64,000 bases of DNA from an uncultured Alphaproteobacteria bacterium (GCA_943787745.1 CALSNJ010000002.1:310001-374000), one strand, 5' to 3'. Shown: positions 10,773 to 20,635, counted from the stretch's first letter. Numbers and translations are program-made. The notes: a model not told the origin generated them from the sequence alone.

Positions 10773-13106
10773 TCAGGCCTTGTCGCCTGCGTCACGAATG
10801 GCACGCCACACCCGGTCTGGTGTCGCCGGCATTTCGAGTTCGGTGACCCCGACGTCGGACAGGGCGTTCATGATCGCATTCATCAGGGCCGGCATGGCGC
10901 CCACGGTTCCCGCTTCACCTGCACCTTTGACGCCAAGCGGATTTCGCTGGGTCGGGACTTCGTTGCTGGCGATTTCCATGTCCGAAAAGTTGTCGGCCCT
11001 TGGCATTGCGTAGTCCATGAAGGACCCGGAGAGAAGCTGACCCGATTGCGGGTCATAGGCGACCTGTTCCATCAGGATTTGGCCAACCCCCTGTGCAATA
11101 CCGCCATGGATCTGTCCCTTTACGATTGTCGGGTTGATCATGATGCCAACATCGTCGACGACCTTGTAGCCAAGTATCTCGACTGTGCCGGTATCGGGGT
11201 CGATCTCGACCTCACAGACATGGCTGCCGTTGGGATAGGTGTCCTGCTTGGGCGCAAAGGTGGCTGTTTCGAAGAGGCCGGGCTCCGTGCCGGGCGGCAA
11301 TTTTGCGGGCAGGAAAGAAGCTTTGGCGACATCTTTGAGGGATATCTCGCGGTCTGTACCCGACACTCTGAAAATTCCGTCCTCGAATTCGATATCGGCT
11401 TCACTCGCTTCAAGCTGATGCGCAGCGATCTTGCGGGCCTTTTCCTCGATCTTGATGGAGGCGTTATGGAGCGCCGAGCCACCAATGACCGTGGACCGTG
11501 ATCCCATGGTGCCAATCCCGAATGCGACGCGGTCGGTGTCGCCATCGATCACACGAATATCCGCCGGGTCGAGGCCGAGCCGATCACCGACAATCTGCTT
11601 GTAGACGGTCTCGTGTCCCTGACCCTGGCTTTTCGTACCCATCAGTACGGTTGTGGTTCCATCGGTCGAGAAACGCACTTCGGCAAAATCGGGTGACGGG
11701 GAGGCGGCGCGTTCTATGGGGTTGGCCATCCCGATCCCGCGTAGCTTTCCGGCGGCCTGAGACGCCGCCTTGCGAGCTGGAAAGCCTTCATAGTCCGCCA
11801 TCTTCAGGGCTTCAGCCTGATTTTCCGTGAACGCCCCACAATCATAGGTCAGGCCCAGCGCGGTCTTCACCGGCATGGCGTCCGACGCGATCATGTTCTT
11901 CACGCGCAACTCGGCCGGGTCATAGCCCAGCTCGCGTGCCGCTTCGTCGAGCATGCGCTCGATGACATAGGTGGCTTCAGGCCGTCCTGCGCCGCGATAG
12001 GGCGCAGTGGGGTTGCTGTTGGAGTGAACGGTCCGCACCGCAACATGGGCGGCGGGTATGTCATAGACGCCGATGAGCGTGCCGACATTGGAGAACACGG
12101 AGAGCAAATTCCGGATCGCCGACAGGTAGGCCCCGATATTGGCAATTGTCCGCACGCGCAGACCGAGGATCTTGCCGTTGTCGTCGAATGCCAACTCGGC
12201 CTCCGTGACATTGTCACGCCCGTGCTCGTCGCCCTGAATGGCTTCACTGCGCTCGGCCGACCACTTTACAGGACGTCCGATTTTCTTGGCGGCCCAGAGC
12301 GTGAGGCGATGCTCGGCATACTGCCACCCCTTGGTACCGAACCCACCGCCGACATCGCGGGACACCACGCGGATATTCTGCTCCGGGATGCGGAATATCT
12401 TCTCGGCCAGCACCTGCCGGACGCGATGGGGGTACTGCACATCGGCATAGAGGGTGTAGCGGTCTTCACGCGGGTCGTAGTCACCGATGGCCCCGCGTGG
12501 TTCCATATAGTTGGCAAAGACCCGGCTGATCACGAAGCGCCGTTTGATAACGTGGGCCGCACCGCTCAGTGCGGCGTCGGCGGCGTCGGCATCGCCAGAC
12601 TGGAACATGCCCGAAATGTTGTCGGGATAGTCGTCCCAGACTAGCGGGGCATCTGCCTCGACCGTCTGCGCCGTATCGGTAATTGAAGGCAGCATGTTGA
12701 AATCGATATCGATGAGTTCGGCTGCGTCGCGCGCCTGATTGATCGTTTCGGCAATGACCATGGCCACCGGGTCACCAACATAGCGCACGCGATCCGTGGC
12801 AAGAGGCGGCTGAGGTCGGTATTTCATGGGCTGCCCGTCCGGTCGCTTCCACTTGGCGGGCATGCCGGGAAAACCAAGCCCGTCCGCGACGACATCTGCC
12901 CCGATAAACACGGCCAGCACACCGGGAGCTGCTTTTGCAGCTGTCGTGTCGATCGAACGGATATCTGCATGGGCGTGGGGGGAGCGCAGGATATGCGTGT
13001 AGGCTTGCTTGGGCAGGTTCACATCATTGACGTAATAGCCGCGCCCGGTGAGCAGTCGCGGGTCCTCTTCACGTCGGACGCCTTGTCCGATTCCAAACTT
13101 ACCCAT
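10773..13106 (-). CDS. Molybdopterin-binding large subunit, xanthine dehydrogenase/CO dehydrogenase family (CoxL form II-like)
   Basis: GIGQGVRREEDPRLLTGRGYYVNDV; GGGFGTKG; APYRGAGRPEATYVIER; GQGHETVYKQI. Confidence 0.88.
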   Translation of the reverse strand: MGKFGIGQGVRREEDPRLLTGRGYYVNDVNLPKQAYTHILRSPHAHADIRSIDTTAAKAAPGVLAVFIGADVVADGLGFPGMPAKWKRPDGQPMKYRPQPPLATDRVRYVGDPVAMVIAETINQARDAAELIDIDFNMLPSITDTAQTVEADAPLVWDDYPDNISGMFQSGDADAADAALSGAAHVIKRRFVISRVFANYMEPRGAIGDYDPREDRYTLYADVQYPHRVRQVLAEKIFRIPEQNIRVVSRDVGGGFGTKGWQYAEHRLTLWAAKKIGRPVKWSAERSEAIQGDEHGRDNVTEAELAFDDNGKILGLRVRTIANIGAYLSAIRNLLSVFSNVGTLIGVYDIPAAHVAVRTVHSNSNPTAPYRGAGRPEATYVIERMLDEAARELGYDPAELRVKNMIASDAMPVKTALGLTYDCGAFTENQAEALKMADYEGFPARKAASQAAGKLRGIGMANPIERAASPSPDFAEVRFSTDGTTTVLMGTKSQGQGHETVYKQIVGDRLGLDPADIRVIDGDTDRVAFGIGTMGSRSTVIGGSALHNASIKIEEKARKIAAHQLEASEADIEFEDGIFRVSGTDREISLKDVAKASFLPAKLPPGTEPGLFETATFAPKQDTYPNGSHVCEVEIDPDTGTVEILGYKVVDDVGIMINPTIVKGQIHGGIAQGVGQILMEQVAYDPQSGQLLSGSFMDYAMPRADNFSDMEIASNEVPTQRNPLGVKGAGEAGTVGAMPALMNAIMNALSDVGVTELEMPATPDRVWRAIRDAGDKA

Positions 13107-13153
13107 GGATATTTCCTCTATGTCTTGACGTGAGATGCAACGCGAAGCGCGTT

Positions 13154-13471
13154 TCAGCCTTCGGCGTTCAGGGCAAGCCGACCCTTGTCGGTCAACTTGC
13201 AGACCAGCCAGTCAGGCTTGATCGGGTTTTCAAACCATGGCTCGGCAAAGCCATGGCGGATGCAGCTTTTGATCGTGCGGTCACTGACCTTCTGTCCATC
13301 ACGATCAAACAACGGAAGCTTACCGCCTGGCTGGACAAGCCCGCGCAGCAGCCAGTCACGCTGTGCGCCGCTCAGTGGGCCCCGTGGCTTGGTCTTGCGG
13401 TCGCCGCGGGGGCGATGGGGCTGCAATGCAACCACGTTGTCCGCCTCTGCGAGCTTCCTGCTGATTGCCAT
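13154..13471 (-). CDS. Hypothetical protein
   Basis: 105-aa ORF with winged-helix-like C-terminus (LVCKLTDKGRLAL). Confidence 0.5.
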   Translation of the reverse strand: MAISRKLAEADNVVALQPHRPRGDRKTKPRGPLSGAQRDWLLRGLVQPGGKLPLFDRDGQKVSDRTIKSCIRHGFAEPWFENPIKPDWLVCKLTDKGRLALNAEG

Positions 13472-13597
13472 GCTGCCCCCTTAATTCCCCATCGATGAGA
13501 AATCACGAAATCCGGTTCATCGAAGCCGCGGATCGTAGTGTAGAATGGCCCCCACGCCAAGAGACCGGAATAACGTGATGCAAACACAGGTCAGAAT

Positions 13598-13939
13598 GTG
13601 AGCAAGGCAGAAGAAGTTACGGTGGCCAGCATGGTCTACGTTACCTGCGGATCCCTTGATCAGGCTCGGCAGATCGCTCGTAGCGTAGTTGAGGAGCGCC
13701 TGGCAGCCTGCGCCAACATCATCGACGGCATGCATGCGGTCTTTCGCTGGGAGGGTGTTGTGCAAGAAGGCGAAGAGGTGATTCTCATCCTGAAGACACG
13801 CTCCGTCAACGTTGCCGCCCTTAGTGCGCGCGTGAAAGAATTGCACAGCTTTGAGGTGCCTTGCGTGGTCGAAATTCCACTTGGCGGCGGGAACTCCGAT
13901 TACTTCGACTGGATCGCAAATGAAAGCACCGCGGTATAG
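13598..13939 (+). CDS. cutA: Divalent cation tolerance protein CutA
   Basis: VYVTCGSLDQARQIARSVVEERLAACANI...F.W.G...EG.EVILILKT. Confidence 0.93.
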   Translation: MSKAEEVTVASMVYVTCGSLDQARQIARSVVEERLAACANIIDGMHAVFRWEGVVQEGEEVILILKTRSVNVAALSARVKELHSFEVPCVVEIPLGGGNSDYFDWIANESTAV

Positions 13940-14099
13940 CTCACGCTTATTGCAAGCACTGCGCGCCATCACTCATTAGGTGCGGCGGTGTTATCATAAG
14001 ATACAGTTGCCGGTTTTCATGTCTTCGTATCGCACGGAGAGGGGATTCGACATCTGTGACAGGTCAATTTCGTCCGGTTGACGAGCGAGTAGAGCGTTC

Positions 14100-14609
14100 T
14101 CAGTCGAAAAGCTTGTCGATATCGTCCTGAGAGATACCTTCACCCTCAAGCGCTGGTCCGTTGAGAAGCATATCATCTCCTTCACGATCATCTTCTTCGT
14201 CATCGACTTCCTCGAAATCAGGTCCGAGAAGTTCGAGCAGAGATTCCAGGTGACTATCAACTAGGTCGAGAGTCTGGATCACGCTTCCAATCCGTTGTCC
14301 GGTCAGGTCCTGAAACGCACAGGCTTCAAAGATCTTTGAGCAGTTCGTCTGCACAATGTCCGGGTAGCCCGGATCGGTAGTATCCGCAGAGCTCATTTGT
14401 TCGGCCGAATCCATAATCGTGTTTGAGGCTTCTTCCGTCGCCTTCACGATTTCTTCCATTTCCAGGAGGGCTTTAGAAATGCTCTTGGTTTTCAGCTTTG
14501 ATGGCCGTAGCGAGCCAATTTGTTTTCGGGCTTCGACAATCGAGCGCGCCAGCTCGAGTACCTCGTTGTACAAGGCCTCCGCAGCTGTCTTTGTGGCCGA
14601 CGTCTCCAT
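14100..14609 (-). CDS. cheZ: Protein phosphatase CheZ-like
   Basis: FEACAFQDLTGQRIGSVIQTLDLVDSHL (CheZ FQDLTGQ motif); acidic C-terminus ISQDDIDKLFD. Confidence 0.82.
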   Translation of the reverse strand: METSATKTAAEALYNEVLELARSIVEARKQIGSLRPSKLKTKSISKALLEMEEIVKATEEASNTIMDSAEQMSSADTTDPGYPDIVQTNCSKIFEACAFQDLTGQRIGSVIQTLDLVDSHLESLLELLGPDFEEVDDEEDDREGDDMLLNGPALEGEGISQDDIDKLFD

Positions 14610-14998
14610 TAGAATTCACCGATGACTGCTGTCAGTTTTGAACGCAGTGTTGCTGCGTTGAACGGCTTCACGATGTAATTGTTCACGCCGGCCTGTTTTG
14701 CCGCGACCACGTTCTCGGTCTTTGCTTCAGCAGTGACCATGATGAACGGGAGCTTCTTGAGGGAATTGTCGGCACGTACCGTCTTGAGCAGTTCAAGGCC
14801 GGTCATGGGCTCCATGTTCCAGTCTGAAATAACAAGATCGTATGGTCGGGTGCGCAAGGACTCCAGCGCAGTCACTCCATCGGTGGCTTCGTCAATGTTA
14901 CGGAAGCCAACCTCGTTCAGAAGGTTCCGGATAATTCGAAGCATCGTCTTGTAGTCGTCGACAATGAGAATGCTCATGTCCTTTTTTTCATCGGTCAT
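14609..14998 (-). CDS. cheY: Chemotaxis response regulator CheY
   Basis: MSILIVDDYKTMLRIIRNLLNEVGFRNIDEA.DG..AL...DLVISDWNMEPMTGLELL...MVTAEA...YIVKPF. Confidence 0.9.
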   Translation of the reverse strand: MTDEKKDMSILIVDDYKTMLRIIRNLLNEVGFRNIDEATDGVTALESLRTRPYDLVISDWNMEPMTGLELLKTVRADNSLKKLPFIMVTAEAKTENVVAAKQAGVNNYIVKPFNAATLRSKLTAVIGEF

Positions 14999-15268
14999 TT
15001 TCTGCTCGCAATAGATCTTGAGTTTGTTTGGCAATGAGCTGGGTGAACCATCTCGCTGGATCGGCAACCTAGTGGGCGCAGGTAAATGACGGATTAATTT
15101 CAGAAAAATTGGTTGGCCCGGGAGTTCTATTTGCGTGTCGCGGAAATCAGCATTTCGATATCCGGGAATTTATCCAATCTTAAGTTTCTCATACGACACT
15201 TCGCCATCTGATCTTTGGCAATGCCATTTGTGGCATGAGCTCTCAACGAAATTGCAATTGAGTGAACT

Positions 15269-15445
15269 ATGGATGATCTCCTCGAAGAATTTTTGACTGA
15301 AGCCATCGAAGGCATCGAGACTCTCGACGCAGAACTGGTCGACCTTGAACAACGCCCCAATGATCCTGAGTTGATCGGGAATATTTTCAGGGTGCTTCAC
15401 ACAATCAAAGGCACTTCGGGTTTTCTTGACCTGCCGCGTCTTGGA
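15269..15445 (+). pseudogene. cheA: Truncated chemotaxis histidine kinase CheA (N-terminal part of HPt domain only)
   Basis: MDDLLEEFLTEAIEGIETLDAELVDLEQRPNDPELIGNIFRVLHTIKGTSGFLDLPRL ends abruptly at an IS fragment. Confidence 0.8.
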
Positions 15446-15597
15446 GCCACTGGTTGATGACGATCTGGGCCTGCTTTGTTGTGGTGAACCATTCGGCGTT
15501 GAGCACCTCGCGGCGCAGAGTTTCGTTAAATCGTTCGTTGTATCCATTCTCCCAGGGTGACCCGGGATAGATCCGGATAGGCTTGATCGCGGATCGC
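15446..15597 (-). mobile_element. Internal fragment of an IS3-family transposase (OrfB)
   Basis: Minus-strand translation IKPIRIYPGSPWENGYNERFNETLRREVLNAEWFTTTKQAQIVINQWL, typical of IS3 OrfB, truncated on both sides. Confidence 0.82.
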
Positions 15598-16611
15598 TGG
15601 ACCCGGGGCGGCATGATCGCGGTAAGTTTTTTGGGCATGGGACTGGCCAGCATTGTGTCGGGCTTTGCGAGCGGTCCGAGCTCAATCGTTCTGGCGCTGG
15701 CGGTGATTGGTATCTTTGCTGCGATTTATCATCCCGTGGGAATTCCCTGGGTGATGCGTCTGGCGCCCAAAAACCCGGGCAAGGCCCTTGCCATCAACGG
15801 CTTGTTCGGTGGGATGGGGGTCGGCGTCGCGGCGCTGACAGCAGGCGGGTTGATTGACCTCGTGAGCTGGCGCGCGGCCTTTGTTGTTCCCGGCCTGGTC
15901 AGTCTTGGTGTTGGCGCGGTGATGTTTGCGATGCTCCGCCGCGGCCGGATCGCAGAGCCGGGAAATTCGGCTCCCGACAGCCAACCCGGTGAAGGCCGGA
16001 GCGGCATGCTGCGCGGGGCGTTGCTCATTCTTGCAACCGGGTTTGTTGGTGGGCTGGTCTACCAATCCACTCAGGCCGTCGCCCCGAAAATGTTCGAAGT
16101 GCGCCTCGAGGCATTTCTCGATGGATCAACCGCCGGAGTTGGTGCCGTTGTCTTTGCGATATACGTGATGGCCGGTCTGGGGCAGCTTGTCGGCGGTTGG
16201 GCTGCGGACCGTTTCAGCTGGAAACGCGCCTATCTGTTGGCGTGGTGCATCCACATGCCGATGCTGTGGTTTGCCGCATCAGCGGGCGGACCATTCCTGA
16301 TTTTTGCGATCTTCATGATCACCGTGGCTGGGACGGGTGCCATACCGGCCGAAGCCTTGTTGTTTGCCCGCTACACACCTGAACGTCATCACGGTCTGAT
16401 CTTCGGGTTTCGCTATGTGCTGGCCCTGGGATCGGCACCTCTGGCCATTCAGTTCATCGCGTTTGTTCTTGAGCGGACGGGCGAATTTGCCTGGATCTAT
16501 TGGATGCTGGGGATGGCCGGGTGCCTGACCCTGATCGGTATCCTGCTGCTGCCACCGGTGTCGGGTCGTAGGGCATCGCCCATTGAGGCAACGCCCGCAC
16601 CGGCCGAGTGA
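15595..16611 (+). pseudogene. MFS transporter lacking its N-terminus
   Basis: Begins at IADRWTRGGMIAVSFLGMGLASI (normally the cytoplasmic loop after TM2) immediately after the IS fragment; the rest is open to a stop. Confidence 0.7.
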
Positions 16612-16626
16612 ATTCCGCCCAAAGTG

Positions 16627-16699
16627 GTCATGCCCGGGCTTGATCCGGGCATCTCAACGCAGACCGAGACGAGATACCCGGATCAAGTCCGGGTATGAC
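16627..16699. repeat. Paired REP-like palindrome (copy 1)
   Basis: gtcatgcccgggcttgatccgggcatc ... gatacccggatcaagtccgggtatgac, 73 nt. Confidence 0.75.
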
Positions 16700-16804
16700 G
16701 ATATCTGGGTTAGGGACAAATATTTGGTTGGGATTCGCCCGTCCGGCAGCCAGTTGCTATAATCAGGGCCAATTCAACACATGTAACGAACGCAGGATGA
16801 CCTC

Positions 16805-17296
16805 ATGAGCGACAAGGTTTGGAAGATTTATCTCTCGGGCGAAATTCACTCCGACTGGCGTGAGCAGATCATGAATGGTTGCGCGGAAGCCGGCCTGCCG
16901 GTCGAATTCGCAGCCCCGATCACCGAACATGACGATTCCGATGATTGCGGCGTGGCCGTATTCGGTGGTGAAGGCGACAAGTTCTGGCACGACCACAAGG
17001 GCGCGCTGCTGAACTCTGTGCGCACCGGCACCCTGATCGAACAGGCCGACGTTGTCGTGGTTCGCTTCGGCGAGAAATACAAGCAGTGGAATGCGGCTTT
17101 TGATGCCGGTTATGCCGCTGCCATGGGCAAGGCGATCATCACCTTGCACCCCGAAGCCCATGATCACGCGCTGAAGGAGGTGGACGCCGCTGCCAAGGGC
17201 GTGGCCCGCGAGCCCTATCAGGTCGTCCAGGCACTCGCCTACGCCATCAAGGGCGCGATGCCCCAGCAGTGGTATCAGGCCGAAGCGGCTGAATAG
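16805..17296 (+). CDS. YtoQ family protein
   Basis: WKIYLSGEIHSDWREQI...FAAPITEHDDSDDCG...FWHDHKGALLNSVRTGTLIEQADVVVVRFGEKYKQWNAAFDAGYAAA. Confidence 0.85.
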   Translation: MSDKVWKIYLSGEIHSDWREQIMNGCAEAGLPVEFAAPITEHDDSDDCGVAVFGGEGDKFWHDHKGALLNSVRTGTLIEQADVVVVRFGEKYKQWNAAFDAGYAAAMGKAIITLHPEAHDHALKEVDAAAKGVAREPYQVVQALAYAIKGAMPQQWYQAEAAE

Positions 17297-17325
17297 GTCG
17301 ACTAAGATAGATTTAGACCGATCAG

Positions 17326-17356
17326 GCCGCGCTTCGGAACCGAGCGCGGCTTTTTC
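17326..17356 (+). terminator. Rho-independent terminator after the ytoQ-like gene
   Basis: gccgcgct-tcggaaccg-agcgcggc-ttttt. Confidence 0.7.
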
Positions 17357-17360
17357 GTAT

Positions 17361-18686
17361 CTATTCCGCGGCCATTGCGTAGTCCAGCGCCTGTCCCAGA
17401 TCGGCCAGGATATCGTCGATGGTTTCCAGACCGATCGAAAGCCGGATGACGTCCGGGCCAGCGCCAGACGCGATTTGCTGTTCTTCGGTGAGCTGACGAT
17501 GGGTTGTTGAGGCCGGGTGGATGATGAGCGAGCGTGTGTCACCCAGATTGGCGAGATGGGATAGCAGTTCAACGCTTTCCACGACCTTCACACCCGCTTC
17601 GTAGCCGCCCTTCACACCGAAAGTGAAAACCGAGCCCGGGCCCTTGGGCAGGTACTTCTTGGCCAGGGCGTTGTAGGGGCTCGATTTCAGGCCTGCGTAG
17701 GACACCCACGCGACCGCCGGGTGGCCTTCGAGGAATTCGGCCACCGCTTGTGCGTTCTGCAGATGACGATCCATGCGGACGGGCAGGCTTTCTATGCCTG
17801 TGATGATGTTGAAGGCGTTCTGGGGGGCCAGGGTCGGCCCCAGATCGCGCAGGGCGACGGCCTTGGCCTTGGTCGAGAACCCGAAATCCCCAAACGTCTC
17901 GTAGAAGGTGAGGCCGTGATAGGCCGGGTCTGGTTCGGTCATGGACGGGAACTTGTCGTTCTGGGCCCAGTCGAACTTGCCGCTTTCCACCACAATGCCG
18001 CCCATCGACGTGCCGTGGCCGCCGAGAAACTTGGTCATTGAGTGGGTGATCAAATCGGCCCCCCATTCGAACGGGCGGCAGAGATAGGGCGTCGCCATGG
18101 TGTTGTCGACGATCAGCGGGATACCGGCTTCGTTGGCGATGGCCGCGATGGGTTCGAGGTCGAGAATGATGCCACCCGGATTGGCCAGAACTTCGATGAA
18201 GATGGCCTTGGTATCGGCGTCAATCGCGTTGCGGAAGTTCTCCGGATCATGTGGATCCACAAAATTAACATTCCAGCCGAACTTCTTGAAAGCATGGGAA
18301 AATTGCGTGATCGAACCGCCGTATAAATTGCGTGACGCCACGAAATTGTCGCCCGGGTTCATAAGCACATACATGGCCAGCATCTGGGCCGCGTGGCCGG
18401 TCGAACAGGCCACCGCACCGCGACCGTCTTCGAGCGCGGCGACTTTCTCTTCCAGTGCGGAAACCGTCGGGTTTGTCAGGCGCGAATAGATGTAGCCGAA
18501 GGTCTGCAGATTGAAGAGCGAGGCGGCTTGATCGACATCGTCAAAGACATAGGCCGTCGTCTGATAGATCGGCACATTGCGCGCGCCGGTTTTCTCATCA
18601 GGGGAGGCCCCGGCGTGGATGGCCAGTGTCTCGAAGCCGGGTGGGCGGTGGTCGTTGTTGTCGGTCATGGTCTTCGTTTCCGTCAA
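17361..18686 (-). CDS. O-acetylhomoserine sulfhydrylase / aminocarboxypropyltransferase
   Basis: FETLAIHAGASPDEKTGARNVPIYQTTAYVFDD.DQAASLFNLQ..GYIYSRLTNPTVS; HSMTKFLGGHG PLP lysine. Confidence 0.93.
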   Translation of the reverse strand: MTETKTMTDNNDHRPPGFETLAIHAGASPDEKTGARNVPIYQTTAYVFDDVDQAASLFNLQTFGYIYSRLTNPTVSALEEKVAALEDGRGAVACSTGHAAQMLAMYVLMNPGDNFVASRNLYGGSITQFSHAFKKFGWNVNFVDPHDPENFRNAIDADTKAIFIEVLANPGGIILDLEPIAAIANEAGIPLIVDNTMATPYLCRPFEWGADLITHSMTKFLGGHGTSMGGIVVESGKFDWAQNDKFPSMTEPDPAYHGLTFYETFGDFGFSTKAKAVALRDLGPTLAPQNAFNIITGIESLPVRMDRHLQNAQAVAEFLEGHPAVAWVSYAGLKSSPYNALAKKYLPKGPGSVFTFGVKGGYEAGVKVVESVELLSHLANLGDTRSLIIHPASTTHRQLTEEQQIASGAGPDVIRLSIGLETIDDILADLGQALDYAMAAE

Positions 18687-18691
18687 ATGTT

Positions 18692-18768
18692 GTCATTGCG
18701 AGGAGCGTAGCGACGCGGCAATCCAGCATTTCCGCTCTGGATTGCTTCGCCTGCAGGCTCGCAATGAC
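18692..18768. repeat. Second-family REP-like palindrome (gtcattgcgaggagc...gctcgcaatgac)
   Basis: gtcattgcgaggagcgtagcgacgcggcaatccag ... ctggattgcttcgcctgcaggctcgcaatgac forms a long imperfect hairpin. Confidence 0.75.
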
Positions 18769-18777
18769 GGCTTGATG

Positions 18778-19266
18778 TCACACCCGGATCTGCCGTGAGC
18801 GGCGCGATGTGATCACCTTGGTGTTGATGCCGCTCCAGCCAAGTTCGCCGCTCAGACGCGCAAACTCGATCTTGGGACAACGGTCCATGATCACCGTCAG
18901 GCCGGCATCTTCGGCTTTTTTGGCGGCTTCGTCGTGGCGCACGGTCAGCTGCATCCAGACAACCTTTGCGCCGATTTCGATGGCCTGATCGACCACTGGT
19001 GGCACCCGGTCCGAACGCTGAAAGATATCGACCATATCAACCGGCACCGTGATGTCCTTGAGGCTGGCCACAACGTCTTCACCCAGCAGGGTTTCACCCG
19101 CCGAACGCGGGTTGACCGGAATCACCCGGTAGCCCTTGTCCTGCATGTATTTCATGGCGAAGTAGCTGGGCCGGTTCCAGTTGGTGCTGGCACCCACCAT
19201 GGCGACGGTGTTCACGTCGCGCAGGATACGGCGGATCTGCCAGTCCGGGTAATAAAGCTCGCTCAT
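18778..19266 (-). CDS. CoA-binding domain protein (YccU-like)
   Basis: LRDVNTVAMVGASTNWNRPSYFAMKYMQDKGYRVIPVNP; tandem paralog of the next gene. Confidence 0.85.
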   Translation of the reverse strand: MSELYYPDWQIRRILRDVNTVAMVGASTNWNRPSYFAMKYMQDKGYRVIPVNPRSAGETLLGEDVVASLKDITVPVDMVDIFQRSDRVPPVVDQAIEIGAKVVWMQLTVRHDEAAKKAEDAGLTVIMDRCPKIEFARLSGELGWSGINTKVITSRRSRQIRV

Positions 19267-19275
19267 ATTCTGTTC

Positions 19276-19707
19276 CTAAGCTGCCGCCTGAAGGCGGGGC
19301 AGTTCGATGGCCGGACAGCGATCCATGATGACCGTCGCGCCGGCCGCTTCGGCCTTGGCGGCGTATTCTTCATTGATGACCTTCAGCTGCATCCAGATAT
19401 AGGGCACACCGAGTTCAATCGCTTCATCCACGACCGGCGGGACCTTCCAGGGCAGGCGGAAGATATCGACCATATCGACCTTCTCGGGCAGGTCGCTGAC
19501 CGACGCATAGACTTTTTCGCCATGGATTTCCTGGCCGACGGCGTCCGGATTTACGGGATAGACCTTGTAGCCTTCGTTTTGCAGATAGCGCATGACGCGC
19601 CAGCTGGCCCGGGTTTCCCCGCGCGGGCTGGCACCGACCAGTGCGATGGTTTTCACCTCGTCAAAGACCTTCCGCAGCGCGTCGTCGGAATAGCTGAATT
19701 CACTCAT
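19276..19707 (-). CDS. CoA-binding domain protein (YccU-like)
   Basis: FDEVKTIALVGASPRGETRASWRVMRYLQNEGYKVYPVNPDAVGQEIHGEKVYASVSDLPEKVDMVDIFR. Confidence 0.88.
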   Translation of the reverse strand: MSEFSYSDDALRKVFDEVKTIALVGASPRGETRASWRVMRYLQNEGYKVYPVNPDAVGQEIHGEKVYASVSDLPEKVDMVDIFRLPWKVPPVVDEAIELGVPYIWMQLKVINEEYAAKAEAAGATVIMDRCPAIELPRLQAAA

Positions 19708-19710
19708 GGT

Positions 19711-20583
19711 CTAGCTGTCCTCTTCGTCGCGCGGGTTTTGGTCCCACACGGGATCGCGCTTTTCGACAAAGGCATCAATGCCTTCAGCCGCGTCGCGATC
19801 CATCATGTTGCGGGCCATTTCAGCGCCGGCCAGGGCATAGGCGTCACTGACGCCCATCTCCAGCTGCTGGTAGAACGCCGTTTTGCCCAGTGCCAGCGCG
19901 TGGGCGCTCTTGTTGGCGAGCTTGCGGGCCAGCGCCTCGGTTTCCGTGTCGAGGTCGCCTTCGGGCACGGCCTTGTTGATGAGGCCGATCTCGGCGGCCC
20001 GCGCGGCGCTGATGAAATCGCCGGTCAGCAGCAAATCCATGGCGTGTTTGCGGGGCAGGGCGCGGCCAACGGCCACACCCGGTGTGGAGCAGAACAGGCC
20101 GACATTGATGCCGGAAGTGGCAAAGCGCGCAGAATCGGCAGCGATGGCCAGATCACAGGTCGCCACAAGCTGGCATCCGGCGGCCGTCGCCAGTCCTTCG
20201 ACCTTGGCGATCACCGGCTGGGGCAACAGCAGAACCGAAAGCATCATCTTCGTGCAGGTTGCAAACAGGCTCTTCTGATAGTCGAGACTGTAATTGGCGC
20301 GCATCTGTTTCAGGTTGTGACCCGCACAAAACGCCCGGGATTGGCCTTCCAGCACAACAACGCGTACCGAACGGTCTTCGGCAATGGAATCCAGTTCGAT
20401 CTGCAGCGCGGCCAGCATCCCTTCGGACAAGGCGTTCATTTCCCCGGGGCGATTGAAGGCGAGAGTGGTGACCCCGTCGTCATCGGTGCGGTTCAGAAAC
20501 GGCTCGTCGCGCGCTTCTGCAGCTTTTTCAAGGGTTTCGGTGTCGCTCATACCGGATTCCGTCATTTGTGGATGGCAAAACAT
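19711..20583 (-). CDS. Enoyl-CoA hydratase/isomerase family protein
   Basis: VTTLAFNRPGEMNALSEGMLAALQ...VVLEGQSRAFCAGHNLKQM; VEGLATAAGCQLVATCDLAIA. Confidence 0.9.
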   Translation of the reverse strand: MFCHPQMTESGMSDTETLEKAAEARDEPFLNRTDDDGVTTLAFNRPGEMNALSEGMLAALQIELDSIAEDRSVRVVVLEGQSRAFCAGHNLKQMRANYSLDYQKSLFATCTKMMLSVLLLPQPVIAKVEGLATAAGCQLVATCDLAIAADSARFATSGINVGLFCSTPGVAVGRALPRKHAMDLLLTGDFISAARAAEIGLINKAVPEGDLDTETEALARKLANKSAHALALGKTAFYQQLEMGVSDAYALAGAEMARNMMDRDAAEGIDAFVEKRDPVWDQNPRDEEDS

Positions 20584-20635
20584 GGGCCGTCTTTATGCTG
20601 ATAGCAATGGTCAGCCGAAGGGTCCAATTGTCTAT

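Noticed and set aside
18934-20601. 555-aa plus-strand ORF
   Set aside because: Shadow ORF opposite the two CoA-binding genes and the enoyl-CoA hydratase, which carry clear family motifs.
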